This document shows, in pieces, positions 36,218-43,753 of a DNA stretch of 64,000 nt. The notes beneath the pieces are model-generated. The model worked only from the letters and a program-made list of their open reading frames with translations. It was not told the DNA's origin and made no database searches. A program made the position numbers and the translations under genes. The stretch spans positions 7,440,001 through 7,504,000 of the forward strand of contig OW818698.1 of the NCBI GenBank assembly GCA_942493375.1, read 5' to 3'. The DNA comes from G942493375 sp942493375. GTDB lineage: Bacteria; Armatimonadota; UBA5829. The number at the start of each line of letters is the position of its first letter. The first letter of the stretch is position 1.

Positions 36218-36246
36218 TTGACGGCACTCATTATAATGAGTATAAT
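36218..36246 (+). promoter_or_regulatory. Promoter of the alcohol dehydrogenase with a perfect palindrome in the spacer
   Basis: TTGACG (36218-36223), 17 bases, TATAAT (36241-36246). The spacer contains the 16-bp perfect palindrome ACTCATTATAATGAGT (36226-36241), an operator-like site. Confidence 0.75.
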
Positions 36247-36284
36247 CACTACAATATACGGCACTTTAATCCAGGAGGATTTAT

Positions 36285-37313
36285 ATGATTAGCAGGGGTT
36301 TGTTTGGTAAAAAGGGACTGGCTATTGAGGTCAGGGAGAACGAGATTGGTGCGCTGGCAGAGGATGAAGTCCTGGTTCAAGTAAAAGCATGCGGCGTCTG
36401 TGGAACCGATATAAATTTCGTCCGTGATTGGGATGAAGACCCGATGCCTCTTGGACACGAAATATCTGCTCAGGTTATGGATATCGGTAAGAATGTCACA
36501 TCCGTAAAACCTGGAGACAGCGTAATAGTAGAAGACTGCACCATGTGTGGTGTTTGCGAAGATTGCAAGACCGGCCGCTCAGACCTCTGCCGGAACATGA
36601 TAGACATGAACGGGCAGCCTGGTATGGGAGAGTATATGGTTGTAAAACACAACTCTCTGGATAAGTTTGAGGGCCTTGATTATGTCTCTGCCTCTCTTAC
36701 TGAACCCCTTGCAGTTGCTCTGAGTTCGGTTCTGCACGCAGATATCCCTCTTGGTGGTAGCGTTGTTGTTCTTGGCAATGGTCCATTAGGAATTATGACA
36801 GCAAGAGTTGCTAAACTTAGGGGCGCCGGATATGTCGCCATTACCGGTCTATCCGATAAAGTCCCTTTAGGTGCTGCACGCAAAGAAGCCGCAATGAAGT
36901 TCGGATGCGATCAGTATATAGACATTGAGGCAGAATCTGTTGAGGATGTCATAAAGAGCAAGTTCCCCAATGGCGTGGACAGAGTAATCGTAAGTTCTCC
37001 TCCAGAGAGCATCTATGATGCACTGAAGATAATCCGCTTCGGAGGCAACATCACATTCTTCGGCTTACATTTTGGTGGTAAGAGTGTAATCAACATCGAC
37101 ATCAATGATCTCGTATTCAGAAAGATCAGACTTACCCCGACTTTTGCTGAACCAGCAATAAACTTCCCGCTCTCAACAAAACTATTGCGCGAAGGCCTGG
37201 TAGATGCGTCACTTCTTGTGAATAAGACATTCAAGATGGACGAAGCCAAACAGACAATGAAGTCCATAATTGACTGCACAGAACCTATCATTAAGGCTGT
37301 AATGGTAAACTAA
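36285..37313 (+). CDS. Zinc-dependent medium-chain alcohol/polyol dehydrogenase
   Basis: 342 aa MDR-family dehydrogenase. Catalytic zinc site: CGVCGTDI near residue 36 and GHEI near 59. The structural zinc Cys cluster is CTMCGVCEDC with LC near residues 85-100. The NAD motif is VVLGNGPLGIM near residue 162. It resembles threonine, sorbitol and galactitol dehydrogenases; a sugar-alcohol or inositol substrate would suit the glycoside-hydrolase neighbourhood. AGGAGG precedes the ATG. The foldback element 3 bases after the stop and the operator-like promoter suggest a self-contained, regulated unit. Confidence 0.88.
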   Translation: MISRGLFGKKGLAIEVRENEIGALAEDEVLVQVKACGVCGTDINFVRDWDEDPMPLGHEISAQVMDIGKNVTSVKPGDSVIVEDCTMCGVCEDCKTGRSDLCRNMIDMNGQPGMGEYMVVKHNSLDKFEGLDYVSASLTEPLAVALSSVLHADIPLGGSVVVLGNGPLGIMTARVAKLRGAGYVAITGLSDKVPLGAARKEAAMKFGCDQYIDIEAESVEDVIKSKFPNGVDRVIVSSPPESIYDALKIIRFGGNITFFGLHFGGKSVINIDINDLVFRKIRLTPTFAEPAINFPLSTKLLREGLVDASLLVNKTFKMDEAKQTMKSIIDCTEPIIKAVMVN

Positions 37314-37315
37314 AG

Positions 37316-37393
37316 TGTCATCCTGGACGCAGTGAAGGATCTGCTTTTCTAAAATAAATCAGCAAAAGCAGATTCTTCGTTCCTCAGGATGAC
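37316..37393. repeat. Foldback repeat family 1, copy 3 (degenerate right arm)
   Basis: Left arm TGTCATCCTGGACGCAGTGA and a right arm that has lost several bases (TTCTTCGTTCCTCAGGATGAC). It starts three bases after the dehydrogenase stop. Confidence 0.85.
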
Positions 37394-37481
37394 TGGATAC
37401 CGGAATGTTGCAGTAGACCAAGTAAATCCTACCAAGCCCATCCCTTCCTGAAGCCCGAAGTCTGAAGTCTGAAGCCTCTTT

Positions 37482-37511
37482 TTGACAGATCAGCTATCAT
37501 GAGCATAGAAT
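37482..37511 (+). promoter_or_regulatory. Promoter of hisS
   Basis: TTGACA (37482-37487), an 18-base spacer, TAGAAT (37506-37511). Transcription would start near 37518, at the base of a strong hairpin. Confidence 0.75.
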
Positions 37512-37519
37512 TTAACAAG

Positions 37520-37544
37520 AGCGAGGTGGGTTTACCGCCTCGCT
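37520..37544 (+). promoter_or_regulatory. 5' leader hairpin of hisS, attenuator-like
   Basis: A 10-bp stem with one G-T pair (AGCGAGGTGG and CCGCCTCGCT) and loop GTTTA, followed by TTGATTTT. It lies at the very 5' end of the predicted transcript. It could be a weak terminator or a stability element; no T-box stem is seen. Confidence 0.6.
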
Positions 37545-37588
37545 TTGATTTTCGACCGATTTTATGGTCTTCACAGGAGCTTATTACA

Positions 37589-38869
37589 ATGGCTGAGTAT
37601 GTTGCGCCAAGAGGAACCAGGGATGTATTGCCCCCGGAAACCTCCCGATGGCAGTATGTTGAATCGAAGTTTCGGGAAATGTGCGACCTCTATGGTTTCC
37701 ATGAGATCAGGACTCCCACTTTCGAGCATACTGAGCTGTTTAAGCGCAACCTGGGTGAGACTACCGATGTTGTCAGCAAGGAGATGTATACATTCGAGAC
37801 CAGAGGAGGCAAGAGTCTGACTCTGAGACCTGAAGGCACAGCTCCAGCTATCCGCGCCTATGTTCAGAACAATCTGGGTGCTGCGATGCCTGTCAACAAG
37901 CTTTACTACATCGGCAGACTGTTCAGATACGAAAGACCCCAGGCGGGGCGTTATCGTGAGCACACCCAACTCGGTATGGAAGCTGTTGGTTCTGCTGATC
38001 CTGCAATTGATGCTGAGGTCATATCATTCGTAGCTGCATTCTTCAAGAGTATTGGCTTGAATGATTATGAGCTCAAACTGAACTCAATAGGCTGCCCGGA
38101 ATGTCGTCCTGCGTATAGAGCAGCTCTATTGGAATATGTGGGATCAAGGGTAGGGGAACTGTGCGGCACTTGTGCTCAGAGATATGAGACCAATCCCCTG
38201 AGAATGCTGGACTGTAAGGAAGAAGGATGTAAATCCGTGCTTGCAGACGCACCAAAACTTCCGGATTTTCTCGGGTCTGAGTGTTCAGAGCACTTTGAGA
38301 CAGTTAAGGCGTATCTAGCAGAACTTGGTATAGCATATCGACTTGATCCATATTTGGTCAGAGGGTTCGATTACTACACCAAGACCGCATTCGAATTTGT
38401 TTCCGGTGAACTGGGAGCTCAGAACGCAGTCGGTGGTGGAGGTCGGTTCGACAACCTGGTCCATGAGATAGGCGGACCAGTGACTCCGGCTATTGGTTTC
38501 GGTCTTGGTCTGGACAGGCTTATGTTGACCCTCGATGCGATGGGCGTTGAGCTACCTGTTAATCCTCATGTTTCAGTTTTTATTGTCACAGCAGGTGAAG
38601 CAGCGCATAAAGCAGCAGTCGGTATTGTAAGAGATCTAAGGGAAGCCGGGATATCCGCTGATATGGACTACACTTCCCGCAGCTTGAAGGCTCAGATGAA
38701 GACTGCAGGCAAGATGGGAGTCAAGTATACGATAATCATTGGAGATGATGAAATTGCCAATGGGACCGTAACTGTCAAGACTATGTCTGCATCTGAACAG
38801 GCTACAGTCCCAGTTGGAGAACTGGCTACTGTGATGGCTAAAGGCCTAGCGCGCATTATTCGTGATTAA
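37589..38869 (+). CDS. hisS: Histidyl-tRNA synthetase
   Basis: 426 aa class II synthetase that charges tRNA-His. Motif 2 is seen as GRLFRYERPQAGRYREHTQLG near residue 110-130, the histidine-specific GFDYYTKTAFEF near 267 and the C-terminal anticodon-binding domain from about 330. The ATG at 37589 follows AGGAG and opens on the conserved MAEYVAPRGTRDVLPPE. The last seven codons, including the stop, lie inside a family 2 foldback element, so the natural C-terminus appears to be replaced by repeat sequence (LARIIRD end). Confidence 0.95.
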   Translation: MAEYVAPRGTRDVLPPETSRWQYVESKFREMCDLYGFHEIRTPTFEHTELFKRNLGETTDVVSKEMYTFETRGGKSLTLRPEGTAPAIRAYVQNNLGAAMPVNKLYYIGRLFRYERPQAGRYREHTQLGMEAVGSADPAIDAEVISFVAAFFKSIGLNDYELKLNSIGCPECRPAYRAALLEYVGSRVGELCGTCAQRYETNPLRMLDCKEEGCKSVLADAPKLPDFLGSECSEHFETVKAYLAELGIAYRLDPYLVRGFDYYTKTAFEFVSGELGAQNAVGGGGRFDNLVHEIGGPVTPAIGFGLGLDRLMLTLDAMGVELPVNPHVSVFIVTAGEAAHKAAVGIVRDLREAGISADMDYTSRSLKAQMKTAGKMGVKYTIIIGDDEIANGTVTVKTMSASEQATVPVGELATVMAKGLARIIRD

Positions 38870-38925
38870 CTCACTTTCGCCCCTACTGCCGGTCGAAAGT
38901 AAAGTAAGGTGAATAATGCGCGTTA
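38847..38925. repeat. Foldback family 2, copy 2, 79 nt, overlapping the 3' end of hisS
   Basis: Same length as copy 1 (79 nt) and about 83% identical. Inverted ends are TAGCGCGCATTA and AATGCGCGTTA. The left 23 bases form the final hisS codons and stop. Confidence 0.9.
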
Positions 38926-40032
38926 CAGTAATCTATCTGCGGCTCTTAGCCATTCCAGGTAGTTGCGCTTATATACATCCGTGCAAGGATGCTCGAACGG
39001 GGTGCATGATGGACTCATTATGTATCCCGTTCGTCCATTAACTACGTCAGCAATGTGGCTGACCCAACGATCAAAATGTCCGGGAACATCGAAATAAAAC
39101 TCCTGGTCTTGAATGTGTCCCATCAGGCAGATTTTACCATCGGCTTGTTCCATTAGCTCTTCGAGTGAAATGTTCCCCTGGTCTGGTGGCTCTATAGGTT
39201 CAAGCAAGTCTGCACCGGTCTTGAGCATCTCAGGAAACACTTCCCGCACGTGACCATGGCAGTGTATTGCTGCAAGTAGGTTATGTTGGTGCACTGTATC
39301 GATAATGCGTGTCAGGAAAGGCGTTACTAGTAAAGGAAAAATCGCAGGAGAGACCATTGGAGGCGTGCAGACTTCAGGCCCTGATGTGTGAATAACTACA
39401 TCCAACCCCTGGCAAGCTTTACATAATGCCTTAACATTCTCCAGCGACCGTTCGCAGGCCCATTCGACCATCTCTATGAGCTTATCGATATCCGTGATAC
39501 ATTTGATGCAGAACTCTTCAAAGTCCATCAGGGAGGCTACGGAATACATCGGGTCTTCGAACCCTACGAATACCAGTCCGGCATCGCCAACAGCATTGTA
39601 GACACGTTTAATGCTATCCAAGTCCACCGATGGTGTCTCGTAGGGTATCGACATATACTTTAAAATGTCTTCATCCGATTCAACCAGGTGCTTCATAGTG
39701 TAGGATGGCTGGTTGTTTGGAAACCTTGCTTCTGATGTCAGCTCTCCTTTTGGAGTGTGTAAGGTAGTAATTGTTGTGACGCCAGAGGAATCTTGAACAG
39801 AGGTGCTTTCACTCAAAGCGTCCGATGGTCTCGAAAGAGCATATCCTGACATCATCCCAGATGCCTTTACTGCAACCCCGGATGTCATTCGAATCTGTGC
39901 CAATATTTCAGCATAGGAATGGTCTTCAGAATGTAGTGTTGGAAGATAAGGATGAATGTTATAGGTTGCGTGGGGGATTCTGTCTACCGATTCCCTGCGT
40001 ATCGCAGCCAGCATTCGTTGTTTGCGAGTCAT
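38923..40032 (-). CDS. Uroporphyrinogen decarboxylase (URO-D) family protein, second paralogue
   Basis: 369 aa URO-D/methyltransferase fold. Markers are KQRMLAAIRRESVDRIPHA at the start, GFEDPMYSVASLM near residue 158, an AAIHCHGHVREVFPEML zinc-site-like region near 258, and a closing GYIMSPSCTPFEHPCTD. The HCHG and C-terminal Cys suggest a zinc-dependent corrinoid methyltransferase-type activity rather than haem synthesis. AGGAG lies seven bases before the ATG. With the paralogue at 27722-28843 the window has two such genes, each beside sugar-active genes; their substrates are unknown. Confidence 0.8.
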   Translation of the reverse strand: MTRKQRMLAAIRRESVDRIPHATYNIHPYLPTLHSEDHSYAEILAQIRMTSGVAVKASGMMSGYALSRPSDALSESTSVQDSSGVTTITTLHTPKGELTSEARFPNNQPSYTMKHLVESDEDILKYMSIPYETPSVDLDSIKRVYNAVGDAGLVFVGFEDPMYSVASLMDFEEFCIKCITDIDKLIEMVEWACERSLENVKALCKACQGLDVVIHTSGPEVCTPPMVSPAIFPLLVTPFLTRIIDTVHQHNLLAAIHCHGHVREVFPEMLKTGADLLEPIEPPDQGNISLEELMEQADGKICLMGHIQDQEFYFDVPGHFDRWVSHIADVVNGRTGYIMSPSCTPFEHPCTDVYKRNYLEWLRAADRLL

Positions 40033-40157
40033 ACTTAAACTCCTAAAACGTTTGTCTTAGAAATATTGTTCTGCCTGTGAATCATTGAATCCTGCAACAA
40101 AATATGTGTATTTGATCCAGTGACTGTTTTCAGCACACAAAACGTGCTCTCATGCTG

Positions 40158-40186
40158 TTGACATGCGCGATGAGGTCACATATAAT
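40158..40186 (+). promoter_or_regulatory. Consensus promoter of the beta-helix protein gene
   Basis: TTGACA (40158-40163), 17 bases and TATAAT (40181-40186): a perfect sigma-70-type match. Transcription would begin near 40193, 40 bases before the start codon. Confidence 0.85.
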
Positions 40187-40232
40187 GCTCTCATACACGC
40201 TGATAAGTGTGAAGATACAAGGGAGTTGGAAT

Positions 40233-40958
40233 ATGCTCAAACCGGAAGATTTTTTCGACCTGGAAGGTTACGAGTTCCGAGACGTTTTTGCGGGTTGCAA
40301 ACATGTCTGGGGAGCTCTGCAAAATGTCGGGCGGGTAGCCCTTCAATACATCATGGACTATCAGGACGAGAAGAGTATCGCCGGCACTGTAATGAAGGGT
40401 GCGTATGTGGATGACGCCGATGCCGTGATTATAGGTGAAGGCACTGTAGTTGAACCAGGTGCTTTTATTCAAGGCCCGGCAATTATTGGTAAAAACTGTC
40501 AGATCCGTCATGGATCATATATACGCGGAGATGTCATTATTGGCAACGACTGTATAGTGGGGCATTCTTCAGAACTCAAGAATGCCATAATGCTGGACAA
40601 GGCTCAATGCCCACATTTTGCCTATGTTGGAGACAGCATTCTTGGAAGAAATGTAAACCTGGGAGCTGGGACAAAGCTTTCAAACGTGCAAGTGACAAGT
40701 TTCAAAGACCCCGATAGCGGCAAACGTCCCCCAGTAATCATTGTTGTAGATGAAGTTGCCTTTGATACCGGGCTTTCAAAGTTCGGAGCCATCATTGGAG
40801 ACGGTTCGCAGACAGGCTGCAATGTTGTAACCAATCCGGGATGTCTGATCGGCAAAAACGTTCTTGTTTATGCAGGAGTTTCCCTGAGAAAAGGTTACTA
40901 CGAAGACAATAAAATCATCAAAGTAACTCAGGATATTCAGACAGTAGAAAGATATTAG
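40233..40958 (+). CDS. Left-handed beta-helix (hexapeptide repeat) protein, GlmU/sugar-nucleotide-related
   Basis: 241 aa. From about residue 60 the sequence is a hexapeptide-repeat beta-helix (VIIGEGTVVEPGAFI, then IIGKNCQIRHGSYI, then VIIGNDCIVGHSSELK). It resembles the C-terminal half of GlmU-type acetyl/nucleotidyl transferases without the N-terminal nucleotidyl domain. It probably transfers an acyl group to a sugar or sugar nucleotide. The ATG at 40233 has AGGGAG eight bases upstream and a perfect promoter. A 33-bp perfect foldback begins at the base after its stop codon. Confidence 0.75.
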   Translation: MLKPEDFFDLEGYEFRDVFAGCKHVWGALQNVGRVALQYIMDYQDEKSIAGTVMKGAYVDDADAVIIGEGTVVEPGAFIQGPAIIGKNCQIRHGSYIRGDVIIGNDCIVGHSSELKNAIMLDKAQCPHFAYVGDSILGRNVNLGAGTKLSNVQVTSFKDPDSGKRPPVIIVVDEVAFDTGLSKFGAIIGDGSQTGCNVVTNPGCLIGKNVLVYAGVSLRKGYYEDNKIIKVTQDIQTVERY

Positions 40959-41027
40959 TTTTGTCATCCTGAATGCAATGAAGGATCTCAAAGCTTGAGA
41001 TCCTTCATTGCATTCAGGATGACAAAA
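40959..41027. repeat. Foldback repeat family 1, copy 4: perfect 33-bp inverted repeat
   Basis: A 69-nt perfect hairpin: two 33-bp arms (starting TTTTGTCATCCTGAATGCAA) with a 3-base loop. It begins immediately after the preceding stop. Two partial right ends (GTCAGGATGACA) follow at 41031-41060. Confidence 0.95.
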
Positions 41028-41071
41028 TATGTCAGGATGACATGAACCGTCAGGATGACAATATCCACTCA

Positions 41072-43543
41072 CTATTTTGCCTCTGCTTTATACCTCACTA
41101 CCAAACTCTGTGCTTTGCTTGGTATATTTAGTGCAAAGCCCGATGCGGCTATTTGTTTGCTAGTCATCGACTTCTTTGTCTTCTTGCCTTTTTCGTCTAT
41201 AAATACGAAATGGTAAGTCATACCAGACTTCAAAGCCTTTAAGTCGAGAATCAATCCCCTAAAATCACAGTCTGCACGGCGGAATGCAAGGACTAGCCCT
41301 TCGTTGAGATCTGATCTGTGGAACTGATAAGCCATAAACTGAGATTGGTCGGTGTTTACAGCAGTCAGATTATAGAAGTCTCCATACCAGTAATGCTGGT
41401 TTTCCTTAGCTTCATCAATAACTTTGATTGCTTCTTCCATTGGGAAGTTCTTATCCTGGTAAGCGAACTGTATAAGAGCGCCACCAGTGCCGGTGCTGCG
41501 CAGCTTATAACGCTCAGGTTCCCAGCAGCAGCCGGTGTGGAGTGGTATATACATTCCCAGCGCACCGCTCTGCATTTGCGCCCATTCCGGATGTCCTGAA
41601 GCGCAGTTTGTGTCGCTTCTCCATAGCGGAACCGAACGCATGCACGTTTCCAGGTCGATTCGTCGTCCACCGCTGGCACAGTTATCGATCCAGAGTCCGG
41701 GGTGTCTTTTGAGCAGTTCATCCCAGAAAGCATAATGGCCTTCAACAAACCGAATCTCATTCATTCCTTGTCTATTCTCAGGTTCGTCCATATACCAGTA
41801 AGTATCAGGATTTATATTGTAGTCTTCCCGATACACATCAATTCCGTATTCTGTGATGCGTTTGGAAATCAGATCAGTGATCCATTTTAGTGCGTCAGGA
41901 TTGCCAAGATTGTATAGTCCACCATTTTTACCACCATATACGAACTGTGGGTATTCCTCCGCAATTTGAGTTCCCGGTGCAACTCTGCAAGGCTCAAACC
42001 ATATAATGAACTGCATACCATACTTGTGGCATCGATCACTTATAGGTTTCAAGCCATTAGGGAATTCTTTGGGTTTAGTGAACCAGTTGCCTGCACCATG
42101 CGGGAAACCACCTACAAACCACCCGGCATCGAACCAGTATGAATCACATCCGAGTTTGTGAGCAGCCTCAACCGCCTTGAGCTGGCCTGCTTCAGTGGCC
42201 CAGTCGGATGTACTGATATATCTGTCGAATGTCTGCAGTGCAACTGGTAGTCTGAGAGGCTTCTTGCCTTGTTTTGGAACGTACTGGAACAGCATCAGGC
42301 GGCGGAATCTATTGTGCGCTTCCTGTTTGTCACCTTTCCATGGCATTATTAATACGCGTGGGGTTCGGATTGTTTCCCCTGGATGCAACAGCAGATGAGT
42401 CTTCTCCATACCCATTTTGAATATCGTAGAACCAGCGTTGTTGCGGTCAAATGATGCTGACCATTGTCCTGACCAGCCAACAGCAGTGATAACTCCTCTG
42501 TCGCCATACTGCAGGTTCCAGAATGGAAATGCGGTCTCTTGAGAAGGACGTCCTCTGGCTGGAGCGATTGTGAGGTTTTTGCCAGCTTCGAGGTTCGCGT
42601 CAAATGGTTGGAAGCTCATTTCGTTGCAAGCATCCCCGTGTAATTGGTGCAACACGACCGGTAGGCGGACATTGCCAGTCTCCAGATTAATATTGGTGGT
42701 GCGAATGTCTTCTATTATGGGTGTGTCGATTTTTCCAGTGTTTTCAAAATACAGCAACCAGTCTGCTGCAGGATACTTTCTGAATGCCTTAGCATGGGCG
42801 GTTACTACTAGACCAGTGACTGGATCAGTCCATTTTGCGATGTATTCAGTCCAGTCATTCTTTTTATTGGACTTAATAGTAAAATCCCATTTACTGATAA
42901 ATTCAGATGATGGTTTGCCATCATATATAAACGAGAAAGGTGGACCTGCTTGGGTGAGGAGAATATTTGGAGCGTCTTCGTCAAGGAATCTGACACTGCC
43001 ATCTTTCATTATCAGTTTAGCATCTGCCCAATCGGATTGGTCATATGCGGGGCCATCAACAGTGGCATCAACTTTGAGAACCAGCTCAGAAATACCTTCC
43101 GGAATATCAACCTTAACTTTTACAGCCTGGTCGCCTCCATGTAACGTTGCAGTACGAACGACTTCCTTACCATTTATCTCAACTGAGAACTGGACAGAGC
43201 CGTGCAAGCCCTGGGTATCATAGTTGTTATCTACTCCAACACTGGATTCAAAGTACTTAACACCTTTTGGTATAGTTACTTTTATAACACTGTTCGAATG
43301 AGTTCCTAAACCGTGCTTATATGTTGTTGTACCAATCTTAATTGGAGTATCCATACACGACAAACCATAATGAAGAGTGCTATAGTCCTGTCTGATGACT
43401 TCAACCTGAATATCCTTTTTTGATTTATCTGCGCTTTTTCCAGAAAAGGCATCATGTGCCCAGTTGGATATTTCCCTAATCTCCGATTGTTTGGCCATTA
43501 TAGAATCTTTGGCTGGCATGTATGGTATGTCTACACTGTGCAT
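41072..43543 (-). CDS. Alpha-galactosidase-like GH36 protein with N-terminal NPCBM domain
   Basis: 823 aa. Residues about 40-185 form an NPCBM carbohydrate-binding domain (ending before the ILLTQAGPPFSF region). A GH36-like barrel follows with WFDAGWFVGGFPHGAG near 465, FIIWFEPCRVAPG near 508, the nucleophile-region IDVYREDYN near 570 and the acid/base region WRSDTNCASG near 648. GH36 enzymes release alpha-galactosides from oligosaccharides. There is no signal peptide, although NPCBM proteins are usually extracellular; the ATG at 43543 is well supported by AGGAG eight bases upstream. Domain context supports, but does not prove, galactosidase activity. Confidence 0.8.
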   Translation of the reverse strand: MHSVDIPYMPAKDSIMAKQSEIREISNWAHDAFSGKSADKSKKDIQVEVIRQDYSTLHYGLSCMDTPIKIGTTTYKHGLGTHSNSVIKVTIPKGVKYFESSVGVDNNYDTQGLHGSVQFSVEINGKEVVRTATLHGGDQAVKVKVDIPEGISELVLKVDATVDGPAYDQSDWADAKLIMKDGSVRFLDEDAPNILLTQAGPPFSFIYDGKPSSEFISKWDFTIKSNKKNDWTEYIAKWTDPVTGLVVTAHAKAFRKYPAADWLLYFENTGKIDTPIIEDIRTTNINLETGNVRLPVVLHQLHGDACNEMSFQPFDANLEAGKNLTIAPARGRPSQETAFPFWNLQYGDRGVITAVGWSGQWSASFDRNNAGSTIFKMGMEKTHLLLHPGETIRTPRVLIMPWKGDKQEAHNRFRRLMLFQYVPKQGKKPLRLPVALQTFDRYISTSDWATEAGQLKAVEAAHKLGCDSYWFDAGWFVGGFPHGAGNWFTKPKEFPNGLKPISDRCHKYGMQFIIWFEPCRVAPGTQIAEEYPQFVYGGKNGGLYNLGNPDALKWITDLISKRITEYGIDVYREDYNINPDTYWYMDEPENRQGMNEIRFVEGHYAFWDELLKRHPGLWIDNCASGGRRIDLETCMRSVPLWRSDTNCASGHPEWAQMQSGALGMYIPLHTGCCWEPERYKLRSTGTGGALIQFAYQDKNFPMEEAIKVIDEAKENQHYWYGDFYNLTAVNTDQSQFMAYQFHRSDLNEGLVLAFRRADCDFRGLILDLKALKSGMTYHFVFIDEKGKKTKKSMTSKQIAASGFALNIPSKAQSLVVRYKAEAK

Positions 43544-43753
43544 GATTAGCTCCTGGTAATCTGTCCGGATCGTTAATGATGGAGGTTTCTGTTGTATTCG
43601 GTAATTTTATGTGGTTTCCCTCTATAATAATAGTAGTTTATGTTTCGCATGCTGCTATATCTGTTAATGAGTTGTATAATAGGGAAAACAGTAAAAAAGA
43701 CGTTATTGCGAAAACATTCCGTTTATAATTACGAATACTTAAGGAGAAAAGCA

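Noticed and set aside
37509..37550. T-box leader of hisS
   Set aside because: Letters resembling the T-box terminator occur, but the promoter lies only about ten bases upstream, leaving no room for stem I or a specifier loop.
40776..41072. Minus-strand frame reading CHPECNEGSQ and SFIAFRMT
   Set aside because: Same repeat-derived spurious frame, antisense to the beta-helix gene.
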